Shown here piece after piece: positions 56,719-64,000 of a stretch of 64,000 nt of DNA. The notes beneath the pieces were generated by a model. That model ran no database searches, was not told where the DNA came from, and saw nothing but the letters and a program-made list of their open reading frames with translations. The stretch lies in NCBI GenBank assembly GCA_016720425.1, contig JADKKQ010000001.1, positions 62,001 to 126,000 on the forward strand, read 5' to 3'. Each line of letters opens with the position of its first letter. The stretch's first letter is position 1. This stretch comes from Betaproteobacteria bacterium. Its GTDB lineage: Bacteria > Pseudomonadota > Gammaproteobacteria > Burkholderiales > Casimicrobiaceae. The translations under genes and the position numbers were made by a program.

Positions 56719-58404
56719 ATGAGTTATCAGGTTCTCGCCCGCAAGTGGCGGCCCAGGGTCTTCGCCGAGCTCTCCGGCCAGGAGCACGTCGTGCAGGCGC
56801 TGACCCACGCGCTGGAGCGTGGGCGGATGCATCACGCCTACCTGCTCACCGGGACGCGCGGTGTCGGCAAGACCACCATCGCGCGCATTCTGGCCAAGAG
56901 CCTCAACTGCGCCACCGGCGTCACGGCGACCCCCTGCGGCGCCTGCCCCGCCTGCGTCGACATCGATGCCGGCCGCTTCGTCGATCTGCTCGAACTCGAC
57001 GCGGCGTCGAACACCGGCATCGACAACATGCGCGAGATCCTCGACAACGCGCGCTACGCGCCGACGACCGGCCGCTACAAGGTCTACCTGATCGACGAAG
57101 TGCACATGCTCTCCAAGGCGGCCTTCAACTCGATGCTGAAGACGCTGGAGGAGCCGCCCGAGCACGTGAAGTTCGTGCTCGCGACCACCGATCCGCAGAA
57201 GATCCCGATCACCGTGCTGTCGCGCTGCCTGCAGTTCAATCTCAAGCAGCTGCCGCCCGCGCTGATCGGCGAGCGCCTGCGGTTCATCCTCGACGCCGAG
57301 GGCATCGCCGCCGACGCGTCCGCCTTGGCGCTGATCGCCCGCGGCGCGCACGGATCGATGCGCGACGCGCTGTCGCTGCTCGACCAGGCGATCGCCTACG
57401 GCGCGGGCGAGGTGCGCGACGCCGTCGTGCGATCGATGCTCGGCACCGTCGACACCGACTACGCCTACCGGATCGTCGAGGCGCTGCAGACCGGCGACGG
57501 CGCGGCGCTGCTCGCCGAGTGCGATGCGATGACCGAGCGCAGCGTCGCCTTCGCGCCGGCGCTGGACGAACTCGCGTCGCTGCTGCACCGCATCGCCGTG
57601 GCCCAGGTGGTACCCGCCGCGGCGACGGCGTTCGACGATGCCGCGCGGGTGACGGACCTCGCCGGGCGGATGGCGGCCGACGAGGTGCAGCTCGCCTACC
57701 AGATCGTGGTGCAGGGTCGTGCCGACCTGGCGCTGGCGCCGGACGAGGCGATGGGGTTCTCGATGACGCTCCTGCGCCTGCTCGCGTTCCGCCCGGACGC
57801 CGGCGACGAATCGGTGCCGCCGCGCGAGCCGACCGCGGCGCCGAAGCGTCCGCCACGCGCCACAGCGCCGGCCGGCACGCGCGCGGCAGCGGCCCCCGGC
57901 GCGGCGGCGAGCGCCGTTCCGCCCCCGATGCCGGCAGCGGCTGCACCGGTGGCGCCGCGGCCGGTGCCCCAGCCCGCGGCGCCGGCCGCGGCGCCGCAAC
58001 GCGAGTTGCGACCCTTGCCGCTGGCGAGTGCCGACTGGCCGGCCTTCGTCGCCGATCTCAAGCTCACCGCCATCGCCGCGCAGCTCGCGGCGCAGACCGA
58101 GTTCAGGAGTCTCGCGGGCAACGTGCTGACGCTGGCGCTGCCGCCGACGCACAAGCATCTCGCCGACCGCGTCTACGCCGACAAGCTGAAGCAGGCGCTC
58201 GAGGAGACGACCGGGCGCAAGCTGCTGCTGGCCTTCGAGGTCGGCACCGCGGCCGAGGCGTCGCTCGCCGCGCGCGAGCGGCGCGAACGCGAGGAGGAAC
58301 GGGCCCGCAACGAGACGGCGTTCCGCGCCGAGCCGTTCGTCCGCGACGTGCTCGAGCGCTTCGACGCCACCATTCGCCCCGATTCGATCAAACCCGTTTC
58401 CTGA
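56719..58404 (+). CDS. dnaX: DNA polymerase III subunits gamma/tau
   Basis: The clamp-loader ATPase of the replication fork. 561 residues: Walker A GTRGVGKT at 45-52, zinc-binding cysteines C64, C73, C76 and C79, Walker B LIDEVHML, and the SRCLQF sensor region. After domain III (about 370) comes a Pro/Ala-rich linker (about 375-445) and a short tau-specific domain. The family start SYQVLARKWRPRVFAEL fixes the ATG at 56719. No A-rich slippery run for gamma production is seen, so a separate gamma form is not predicted. Confidence 0.97.
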   Translation: MSYQVLARKWRPRVFAELSGQEHVVQALTHALERGRMHHAYLLTGTRGVGKTTIARILAKSLNCATGVTATPCGACPACVDIDAGRFVDLLELDAASNTGIDNMREILDNARYAPTTGRYKVYLIDEVHMLSKAAFNSMLKTLEEPPEHVKFVLATTDPQKIPITVLSRCLQFNLKQLPPALIGERLRFILDAEGIAADASALALIARGAHGSMRDALSLLDQAIAYGAGEVRDAVVRSMLGTVDTDYAYRIVEALQTGDGAALLAECDAMTERSVAFAPALDELASLLHRIAVAQVVPAAATAFDDAARVTDLAGRMAADEVQLAYQIVVQGRADLALAPDEAMGFSMTLLRLLAFRPDAGDESVPPREPTAAPKRPPRATAPAGTRAAAAPGAAASAVPPPMPAAAAPVAPRPVPQPAAPAAAPQRELRPLPLASADWPAFVADLKLTAIAAQLAAQTEFRSLAGNVLTLALPPTHKHLADRVYADKLKQALEETTGRKLLLAFEVGTAAEASLAARERREREEERARNETAFRAEPFVRDVLERFDATIRPDSIKPVS

Positions 58405-58459
58405 CCCGCGGCCCGCGCCCTCGCGCTCGCCCTGCGGCAACCTCTGGGAGTCCATTCCG

Positions 58460-58786
58460 ATGATGAAGAACCAGCTCGCCGGCCTGATGAAGCAGGCGCA
58501 GCAGATGCAGGAGAACCTCAAGAAGGCGCAGGACGAGCTGGCGCAGACCGAGGTCGAGGGCCAGTCGGGTGCCGGGCTGGTGAAGGTCGTGATGACCTGC
58601 CGGCACGACGTCAAGCGCGTCACCATCGATCCCTCGCTGCTCGGCGAGGACAAGGACATGCTGGAGGACCTCGTCGCCGCGGCGGTCAACGACGCGGTGC
58701 GCCGGGTCGAGTCGACGACGCAGGAGAAGATGGGCGGGTTGACCGCCGGCATGCCGATGCCGCCCGGCTTCAAGCTGCCGTTCTGA
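58460..58786 (+). CDS. ybaB: YbaB/EbfC-family nucleoid-associated protein
   Basis: A 108-residue DNA-binding dimer. The start reads MMKNQLAGLMKQAQQMQENLKKAQDELA in parts, then VEGQSGAGLVKVVMTC and the C-terminal helix with TQEKMGGLTAGMPMPPGFKLPF, all family hallmarks. It lies between dnaX and recR, the classical order. Confidence 0.96.
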   Translation: MMKNQLAGLMKQAQQMQENLKKAQDELAQTEVEGQSGAGLVKVVMTCRHDVKRVTIDPSLLGEDKDMLEDLVAAAVNDAVRRVESTTQEKMGGLTAGMPMPPGFKLPF

Positions 58787-58809
58787 CGCGAGGATCCGGC
58801 GCGTCGCCC

Positions 58810-59448
58810 ATGGAGCGTCCGCTCGACTTGCGTCCCGTGCCGCCGGGGGAGCCGGTGTCGAGCCTCGACGAGCTGGCCCGCGCGCTGCGCTGCCTGCCCG
58901 GCGTCGGCCCCAAGGCCGCGCAGCGGATGGCGCTGCACCTGCTGCAGCACGACCGCGAGGGGGCGCAGCGGCTCGCGCGCGCGCTCGATGCGGCGGCGAA
59001 GCTCGTGCGGCACTGCGAGCGCTGCAACACCTTCACCGAGGAAGCGGTCTGCGCGCTGTGCCGCTCGCCGCGCCGCGATCCGGGTCTGCTCTGCGTCGTC
59101 GAGACGCCCGCCGACCTGATGACGATGGAACAGACGCAGGCCTACGGCGGCCTCTACTTCGTGCTCATGGGACGGCTGTCGCCGCTCGACGGGATCGGCC
59201 CCAAGGAGATCCGCCTCGAGCGCCTGCTCAAGCGCGCGACCGACGGCACGGTGCGCGAGGTCGTGCTCGCGACCAACTTCACCAACGAGGGCGAGGCCAC
59301 CGCGCACACGATCGGCGAATTGCTGACCGCGCGCGGCCTGGCCGTCACCCGGCTCGCCCGCGGCGTGCCGGTCGGTGGCGAACTCGAATTCGTCGACGCT
59401 GGTACGCTGGCGCAGGCGGTGCGCGAGCGCCGGTCGTTCGATCGCTGA
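58810..59448 (+). CDS. recR: Recombination protein RecR
   Basis: Works with RecF/RecO in gap repair. 212 residues: HhH region PGVGPKAAQRMALHLL, zinc finger CERCNTFTEEAVCALC, and the Toprim domain (LLCVVETPADLMTMEQT; YFVLMGRLSPLDGIGP). The ending LEFVDAGTLAQAVRERRSF is normal. Start ATG 58810. Confidence 0.97.
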   Translation: MERPLDLRPVPPGEPVSSLDELARALRCLPGVGPKAAQRMALHLLQHDREGAQRLARALDAAAKLVRHCERCNTFTEEAVCALCRSPRRDPGLLCVVETPADLMTMEQTQAYGGLYFVLMGRLSPLDGIGPKEIRLERLLKRATDGTVREVVLATNFTNEGEATAHTIGELLTARGLAVTRLARGVPVGGELEFVDAGTLAQAVRERRSFDR

Positions 59449-59593
59449 GCCGGCGGCGCAACCCCGGTCGCGCGCGGCGCGGTCGGTGCGAACCGGCGCG
59501 GACCGGCGGCCGTACGGCGGCGCCCATTGCGTGCGCCGGCATCGGGGTAGTACTCTCGCCGGCGGGAGCAGGCCGGACCACACGGAGGCGATC

Positions 59594-60043
59594 ATGGTGG
59601 TGAGCGAAATACTTCGCATCAAGGGGACCGTGCTGTACACGACGCGGCCCGATGTCCTGGTGCTGGACGCCATCCGGGTGATGGTGCAACACGACATCGG
59701 TTCGCTGGTGGTGATGGACCGCGGCCGGATGGCGGGCCTCATCACCTTTGCCGAGGTGCTGAAGGCGCTGACCGAGAACGACGGCGTGCTGGGCGCGCTG
59801 CAGGTGAGCGACGTCTACGATCGCGCCCCGCTGACGGCCGAGCCCGGGCTCGACGTCATGGATCTGCGGCGGGGGATGTTGGAGCGGCACGCCCGCTATG
59901 TGCCGGTGATGGACGGCAGCACGCTGGCCGGCGTCGTTTCGTTTCACGACGTGGCGAAGGCGGTCTACGAGGAGCAGAGCTTCGAGAACCGCATGCTGAA
60001 GAGCTACATCAAGGACTGGCCCGACCAGGGTCACGAGACCTGA
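59594..60043 (+). CDS. CBS-domain protein
   Basis: A 149-residue protein composed of two CBS repeats (about 18-70 and 82-135): LDAIRVMVQHDIGSLVVMDRGRMAGLITFAEVLKAL, then LRRGMLERHARYVPVMDGSTLAGVVSFHDVAKAV, each in parts. Such pairs bind adenosyl nucleotides and act as energy sensors or partners of other enzymes. GGAGGCGATC gives a good ribosome site. It is not coupled to recR (145 bp apart). Target unknown. Confidence 0.9.
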   Translation: MVVSEILRIKGTVLYTTRPDVLVLDAIRVMVQHDIGSLVVMDRGRMAGLITFAEVLKALTENDGVLGALQVSDVYDRAPLTAEPGLDVMDLRRGMLERHARYVPVMDGSTLAGVVSFHDVAKAVYEEQSFENRMLKSYIKDWPDQGHET

Positions 60044-60079
60044 TGCGCGCGGCGCGCCTCGCCGGTCGCCCCGGCGTCG

Positions 60080-60793
60080 TCACCCCGCCTGCAGGATGAA
60101 GATCGCCGGCCGCTTGTCGTAGCGCGTGAAATCGCGACCCTGCCACTCGCCCAGGGTTCGCGTCTCGATCGACTCGGAGGCGGTGGTCAGGTCGGCGGCG
60201 ACGCAGAGCCGGGTCTGAGGTCGGCAGTGCGCCACCAGGGCGCGCAGCATCGCCTCGTTGCGGTAGGGCGTCTCGATGAACAGCTGCGCCTGCCCGTCGC
60301 GCGCCGAGGCGGACTCCAGCCGCCGCAAGGCGTCGCCGCGCGCCTGCGCCTTCACCGGCAGGTAGCCGTGAAACGCAAAGCCCTGGCCGTTCATGCCCGA
60401 GGCCATCAGGGCCAGCAGCAGCGACGAGGGCCCGACCAGCGGCACGACGGCGATGCCGTGGCGGTGCGCGGCCGCGACCAGCAACGCACCCGGATCGGCG
60501 ACCCCGGGACAGCCGGCGTCGGAGAGGAGGCCCAGGTCGTGTCCCGCCAGCGCCGGGGCGAGCAGCTCGGCGCAGCGCCCGGGGTCCGGTGCCGTGCCGA
60601 TCTCGACCACGCGGATCGACTGCAGCGGCAATGCCGGTGCCAGCGCCTTGAGGAACTGCCGCGCCGGCTTGGCGCTCTCGACCACGTAGAACGCGAGCCC
60701 GCGCGCGACTTCGATCGTGCGCTGCGGCAGCACGTCGGTCGGCGCGGTGACGCCGAGGAGGCTGGGGACGAGGTGAAGCCGGCCGGTGGGCAT
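60080..60793 (-). CDS. SAM-dependent methyltransferase, RsmI-like
   Basis: A class III (tetrapyrrole methylase fold) enzyme of 237 residues. GLLSDAGCPGVADPGALLVAAAHRHG and VVPLVGPSSLLLALMASGM are typical of RsmI-type 16S rRNA ribose methyltransferases, as is LFIETPYRNEAMLRALV. It lacks the RsmI C-terminal domain and belongs to the shorter paralogue group often found beside maf in betaproteobacteria. Substrate unproven. Confidence 0.88.
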   Translation of the reverse strand: MPTGRLHLVPSLLGVTAPTDVLPQRTIEVARGLAFYVVESAKPARQFLKALAPALPLQSIRVVEIGTAPDPGRCAELLAPALAGHDLGLLSDAGCPGVADPGALLVAAAHRHGIAVVPLVGPSSLLLALMASGMNGQGFAFHGYLPVKAQARGDALRRLESASARDGQAQLFIETPYRNEAMLRALVAHCRPQTRLCVAADLTTASESIETRTLGEWQGRDFTRYDKRPAIFILQAG

Positions 60794-60813
60794 CGCGACG
60801 GCGCCTCAGCCTC

Positions 60814-61431
60814 TCAGCCCAGCACCGGGACGCCGGCGGCGCGCAACATCGTGGTCAGCCGGATCAGCGGCAGGCCGATCAGCGCCGTGGGGTCGTCGCT
60901 CTCGATCGACTCGAAGAGCGCGATCCCCAGCGCCTCGGACCGGACCGAGCCGGCGCAGTCCCAGGGTTGCTCGCGCTCGAGATAGGCGTCGATTTCCGTC
61001 GCGGTGAGCACGCGGAAGCGGCTGCGCACGTCGATCAGCGCCGTCTGGCAGGTGCCGCTCGCCGCGTCGAACAGCGCCAGCCCGGTGTGGAAGACGATGC
61101 TGCGCCCCGACAGCAGCGCCAACTGCCGCTGCGCCGCGGCGCGCGCGCCGGGCTTGCCGACGACGCTGCCGCCGGCGTCGGCCACCTGGTCGGAGCCGAT
61201 GATCAGTGCGTCGGGCCACGCCCCGGCGACGCTGCGCGCCTTGACTTCGGCCAGGCGCAACGCGGTCGCGGCCGGGATCTCGCCGGGCAGCGGGGTTTCG
61301 TCGGCCTGCGGCGCCACCGCGGCGAAGGGGAGCCCCAGCCGCTCCAGCAGTTCGCGGCGATAGCGGGACGTCGAGGCCAGGACCAGGGGACGGGCGGCGC
61401 GCTCGCGCGGTGCGGGGTCAGTGGAGTTCAT
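60814..61431 (-). CDS. Maf-type nucleotide pyrophosphatase (YceF group)
   Basis: A 205-residue house-cleaning enzyme that hydrolyses modified nucleotides, 7-methyl-GTP in the YceF group. LVLASTSRYRRELLERLGLPF is the opening signature; ADETPLPGE, LIIGSDQVAD (catalytic Asp) and GKPG follow. The ATG at 61431 is fixed by the family start and a nearby divergent promoter. It is divergent from yceD-rpmF-plsX-fabH, a common order. Confidence 0.94.
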   Translation of the reverse strand: MNSTDPAPRERAARPLVLASTSRYRRELLERLGLPFAAVAPQADETPLPGEIPAATALRLAEVKARSVAGAWPDALIIGSDQVADAGGSVVGKPGARAAAQRQLALLSGRSIVFHTGLALFDAASGTCQTALIDVRSRFRVLTATEIDAYLEREQPWDCAGSVRSEALGIALFESIESDDPTALIGLPLIRLTTMLRAAGVPVLG

Positions 61432-61453
61432 TGTTGATTTTGCAGCGCATTTT

Positions 61454-61482
61454 TTGACACCTTGGTTGCGGCGGGGTATTAT
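61454..61482 (+). promoter_or_regulatory. Near-consensus sigma70 promoter of yceD-rpmF-plsX-fabH
   Basis: TTGACA (61454-61459) and TATTAT (61477-61482) with 17-bp spacing, the best sigma70 match in the window. Predicted start near 61489 leaves a leader of about 90 nt before yceD, which has no obvious ribosome-site hairpin. Confidence 0.75.
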
Positions 61483-61581
61483 CCAACGTTTTGGTCGGTC
61501 GCCCCAACCGGGCTCGACGCCGAACCCGTCCGCGGGCGCGGCGCTGTCCGGCGGGGCAGTCGCGCCGCAGGCGGGCGAGCG

Positions 61582-62133
61582 ATGGTCGGGCAGGGTGGCA
61601 AACTCGTGGGCGAAGGCGATTTCGATGCGCTGAGGCTCGCCGGGCAACGGCAGTCACTTGGCGGCAGCCTGGATGTCAGGACGCTGCCGCGGGCCGCCGA
61701 GCGCCTCGCCGACGACGGACCCGTGCCGCTGGCATGGCGGATCGTCGGCACCAGCGACGCGGTGGGTCGTCCTGCGCTGGAAGTCGCTCTGGAGGGCCGC
61801 GTCCCGCTGGAATGCCAGCGCTGCCTGCAGGTGTTTTTCTGGCCGGTGCAGCAGCGAACCCTGCTGCTGCTCGCGCGCGACGAAGCGGAACTCGCGCGGC
61901 TGGACGACATCGACGAGCACGAAGTCCTGCTCGCCGCCGCGCCGCTGGCGGTGCGCGCGCTGGTCGAGGACGAGTTGTTGTTGACGTTGCCGTACGTGCC
62001 GCGGTGCGGCGACGGCCGGTGCGAAGGCGCGCCGGTGGACGCGGCACCCGCGGTGGCGCGCGCACCGACGGCATTCGCCGCGCTGGCCGGATTGCACCCG
62101 CCCGCGACGAAGAAGCAGAAGCGCAGTAACTGA
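61582..62133 (+). CDS. yceD: YceD/DUF177 family protein, 23S rRNA accumulation factor type
   Basis: A 183-residue protein. FDALRLAGQRQSLGGSLDVRTLPR is the N-terminal signature, and VPLECQRCLQVFFWPV contains the conserved CxxC. LDDIDEHEVLLAAAPLAVRALVEDELLLTLPYVPRC in parts marks the C-terminal half. The family is always beside rpmF and is needed for 23S rRNA levels in some species. The ATG at 61582 fits the family; earlier starts would add a non-conserved piece. Confidence 0.9.
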   Translation: MVGQGGKLVGEGDFDALRLAGQRQSLGGSLDVRTLPRAAERLADDGPVPLAWRIVGTSDAVGRPALEVALEGRVPLECQRCLQVFFWPVQQRTLLLLARDEAELARLDDIDEHEVLLAAAPLAVRALVEDELLLTLPYVPRCGDGRCEGAPVDAAPAVARAPTAFAALAGLHPPATKKQKRSN

Positions 62134-62180
62134 GGCCGCCCGCGGCGGCCGGACGAGACACCCCTTCCTGGAGAAAGACC

Positions 62181-62363
62181 ATGGCAGTCCAGCAGAACAA
62201 GAAATCACCGTCGAAGCGCGGCATGCACCGGGCGCACGATTTCCTGACCACGCCGGCGCTCGCCGTCGAGCCGGTGACCGGCGAAGCGCACCTGCGCCAC
62301 CACATCAGCCCGAGCGGCTACTATCGCGGCAAGAAGGTCGTCAAGACCAAGGCCGACGAATAG
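62181..62363 (+). CDS. rpmF: 50S ribosomal protein L32
   Basis: 60 residues, MAVQQNKKSPSKRGMHRAHD at the start and SGYYRGKKVVKTK at the end. It has no zinc cysteines, as in the Gram-negative form. GGAGAAAG lies before the ATG. 47 nt after yceD, the standard pair. Confidence 0.98.
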   Translation: MAVQQNKKSPSKRGMHRAHDFLTTPALAVEPVTGEAHLRHHISPSGYYRGKKVVKTKADE

Positions 62364-62500
62364 TCGGCGGGACCCGCGTACCGGGCCGGCAGCGCGACAT
62401 CGACCTCCGTTTGCACTGTGTTGCGCGGCGTCCTGCCCGAGGCCGCGGCCGGGGCGTCGCGACGGCACGCCTCCAATCCTGACCACCCGACAGTGCCGAC

Positions 62501-63553
62501 ATGCCGGTCACGGTAGCGGTCGATGCGATGGGGGGGGACCACGGTCCTTCCGTCACGCTGCCCGCGGCGATCGAGTTCCTCGAGGCCGTGCCCGAGGCCC
62601 GGGTGGTCGCGGTCGGCCTGCTCGAACCCCTCACCGCGGCGCTGGCGAAGATCAAGTCGCCGGCCAAGGCGCGCATCGCCATCGAGGCCGCGTCGGAAGT
62701 CGTCGAGATGCACGAGCCGCCGGCGGACGCGCTCCGGCGCAAGAAGGACTCGTCGATGCGCGTGGCCGTCAATCTGGTCAAGGACGGTCGCGCCGAAGCC
62801 TGCGTCTCCGCCGGCAACACCGGCGCGCTGATGGCGATCTCGCGGTTCGTGCTGAAGACGCTGCCCGGCGTCGACCGCCCGGCGATCGCCTCGCAGCTGC
62901 CCACCCGGAAGGGCGTGACCACCGTGCTCGACCTCGGCGCGAACGTCAATTGCTCGCCGGAGCAGCTGCTGCAGTTCGCGGTGATGGGCACCGCGCTGGT
63001 GTCGGCGGTCGACCACATCGACCGCCCGACCGTCGGCCTGCTCAACATCGGCGAGGAGGACATCAAGGGCAACGACGTCGTCAAGGAGACCGCCGAGCTG
63101 CTCAAGGCCTCGGGGCTCAACTTCCACGGCAACGTCGAGGGTGACGACATCTACAAGGGCACGACCGACGTCGTCGTCTGCGACGGTTTCGTCGGCAACG
63201 TCGCGCTCAAGACGTCCGAAGGTCTCGCCGGCATGCTGTACGACTTCCTCAAGGCCGAGTTCACCCGCAACCCGCTGACCCGGCTCGCCGCGGTGGTCGC
63301 CTACCCGGTGCTGAAATCCTTCGGTCGCCGCATCGACCCCCGCCGCTACAACGGCGCCACGCTGCTGGGCCTCAAGGGGGTGGTGGTCAAGAGCCACGGC
63401 GGCGCCGACGTCATGGCGTTCAGGAACGCGCTGATGAAAGCGCATGCCGAAGCCGCCGAGGGCGTCCTCGAACGGATCGCCACGCGCATGGCGGCGACGC
63501 ACGCGGCGATGCCGGCGACCGCGGCGAACGGGTCGCTGTCCGCCGATGCGTAG
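62501..63553 (+). CDS. plsX: Phosphate acyltransferase PlsX
   Basis: Makes acyl-phosphate from acyl-ACP for phospholipid synthesis. 350 residues: VAVDAMGGDHGPSVTLPAA at the start, CVSAGNTGALMAISRF, and LLNIGEEDIKGNDVVKE with GNVEGDDI. VVVCDGFVGNVALKTSEG follows. The last 8 nt overlap the fabH start, so coupling is likely. Confidence 0.98.
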   Translation: MPVTVAVDAMGGDHGPSVTLPAAIEFLEAVPEARVVAVGLLEPLTAALAKIKSPAKARIAIEAASEVVEMHEPPADALRRKKDSSMRVAVNLVKDGRAEACVSAGNTGALMAISRFVLKTLPGVDRPAIASQLPTRKGVTTVLDLGANVNCSPEQLLQFAVMGTALVSAVDHIDRPTVGLLNIGEEDIKGNDVVKETAELLKASGLNFHGNVEGDDIYKGTTDVVVCDGFVGNVALKTSEGLAGMLYDFLKAEFTRNPLTRLAAVVAYPVLKSFGRRIDPRRYNGATLLGLKGVVVKSHGGADVMAFRNALMKAHAEAAEGVLERIATRMAATHAAMPATAANGSLSADA

Positions 63554-64000
63554 CCGCGTCGCCGGGACCGGCAGCTACCTGCCGTCCCAGGTTCTCACCA
63601 ACCACGAGCTCGCCCGGCGGGTCGATACCAGCGACGCCTGGATCCGTTCGCGCACCGGCATTCGCGAGCGCAGGATCGCCGCGCCGGCGGAATCGACCAG
63701 CGACCTCGCGCTGCACGCCGCGCGGGCGGCGCTGGACGCCGCCGGGGTCGCAGCGCAGGACGTCGACCTGATCATCGTCGCCACGACGACGCCCGACATG
63801 GTGTTTCCGTCGACGGCCTGCCTGCTGCAGGCGAAGCTCGGCGCGCGCGGCGGCCCGGCTTTCGACGTGCAGGCGGTCTGCAGCGGGTTCGTCTACGCAT
63901 TGACCGTCGCCGACCGGATGATCGCCGGGGGACTCGCGCGCAACGCGCTGGTGGTCGGCGCCGAGATCTACTCGCGCATCCTCGACTGGAACGACCGCGG
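63546..64000 (+). CDS. fabH: Beta-ketoacyl-ACP synthase III, N-terminal part (cut by window end)
   Basis: Starts fatty acid synthesis by joining acetyl-CoA and malonyl-ACP. The visible 151 codons include RVAGTGSYLPSQVLTNHELA, the WIRSRTGIRERRI CoA-binding loop, and the nucleophile Cys in FDVQAVCSGFVYAL. The His and Asn of the triad lie beyond the window. Follows plsX with an 8-nt overlap. Confidence 0.95.
   Translation, partial: MRSRVAGTGSYLPSQVLTNHELARRVDTSDAWIRSRTGIRERRIAAPAESTSDLALHAARAALDAAGVAAQDVDLIIVATTTPDMVFPSTACLLQAKLGARGGPAFDVQAVCSGFVYALTVADRMIAGGLARNALVVGAEIYSRILDWNDR

Noticed and set aside
56719..58404. Programmed frameshift in dnaX to make gamma
   Set aside because: No A6-7 slippery run or following hairpin is seen at the domain III/IV border.
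61489..61582. Possible riboswitch or L32 autoregulatory leader before yceD
   Set aside because: The 90-nt leader is only GC-rich; I could not draw a conserved aptamer or terminator/antiterminator pair.

Overview
The window looks like a chromosome segment of a high-GC Gram-negative bacterium, most likely a betaproteobacterium. The reasons are the gene orders smc-zipA-ligA, pyrG-kdsA-eno-ftsB and maf / yceD-rpmF-plsX-fabH, outer-membrane genes (kdsA, mltF, a beta-barrel protein), an OxyR with both redox cysteines, and FNR- and NtrC/sigma54-type sites. The genus cannot be named from the sequence alone.

Layout. 1-6.2 kb: tail of a c-type cytochrome gene, serS, a tightly coupled set (beta-propeller protein, polysaccharide deacetylase, sterol-desaturase-like hydroxylase), and mltF on the other strand. 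6.2-6.4 kb: tRNA-Ala(GGC) and tRNA-Glu(TTC) with a terminator. 6.4-16.6 kb: an accessory block that reads as a worn genomic island. It starts at the tRNA-Glu 3' end and closes at a second copy of that end (16-bp direct repeat). Each boundary carries a diverged copy of one module: terminator, a tiny membrane-protein gene, and an FNR-type promoter that appears to make a leaderless mRNA. Inside are small secreted and phage-like genes, a broken IS3-family (IS407-group) element, a zinc-ribbon gene with an in-frame TGA, inverted dispersed repeats around an orphan prepilin with a planctomycete-like N-terminus, a LysR/MFS-efflux pair and a DUF2306 membrane protein.

16.8-24.1 kb: AraC regulator, beta/gamma-crystallin, M13 metallopeptidase lipoprotein, other envelope proteins and tRNA-Thr(CGT). 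24.1-36.8 kb: housekeeping genes (marC-like, rlmB, M20 amidohydrolase, smc, zipA, ligA, galU, oxyR, tRNA-Val). 36.8-43.5 kb: the Anbu proteasome-like operon (circularly permuted ATP-grasp, alpha-E protein, Anbu peptidase, transglutaminase/DUF2126 protein). It is preceded by a perfect NtrC palindrome and a perfectly spaced -24/-12 sigma54 promoter, which points to nitrogen-limitation control. Its last gene carries three apparent -1 frameshifts. 43.5-64 kb: core genes (gltX, pyrG, kdsA, eno, ftsB, rbsKD-like pair, ybiT, SRP RNA, dnaX, ybaB, recR, rsmI-like, maf, yceD, rpmF, plsX, start of fabH).

Two nearly pure G/C tracts (about 15.2 kb and 32.7 kb), each bounded by a short direct repeat, and a set of lesions that are all single-base deletions suggest local sequence-quality problems. 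These should be excluded before any gene is called dead.
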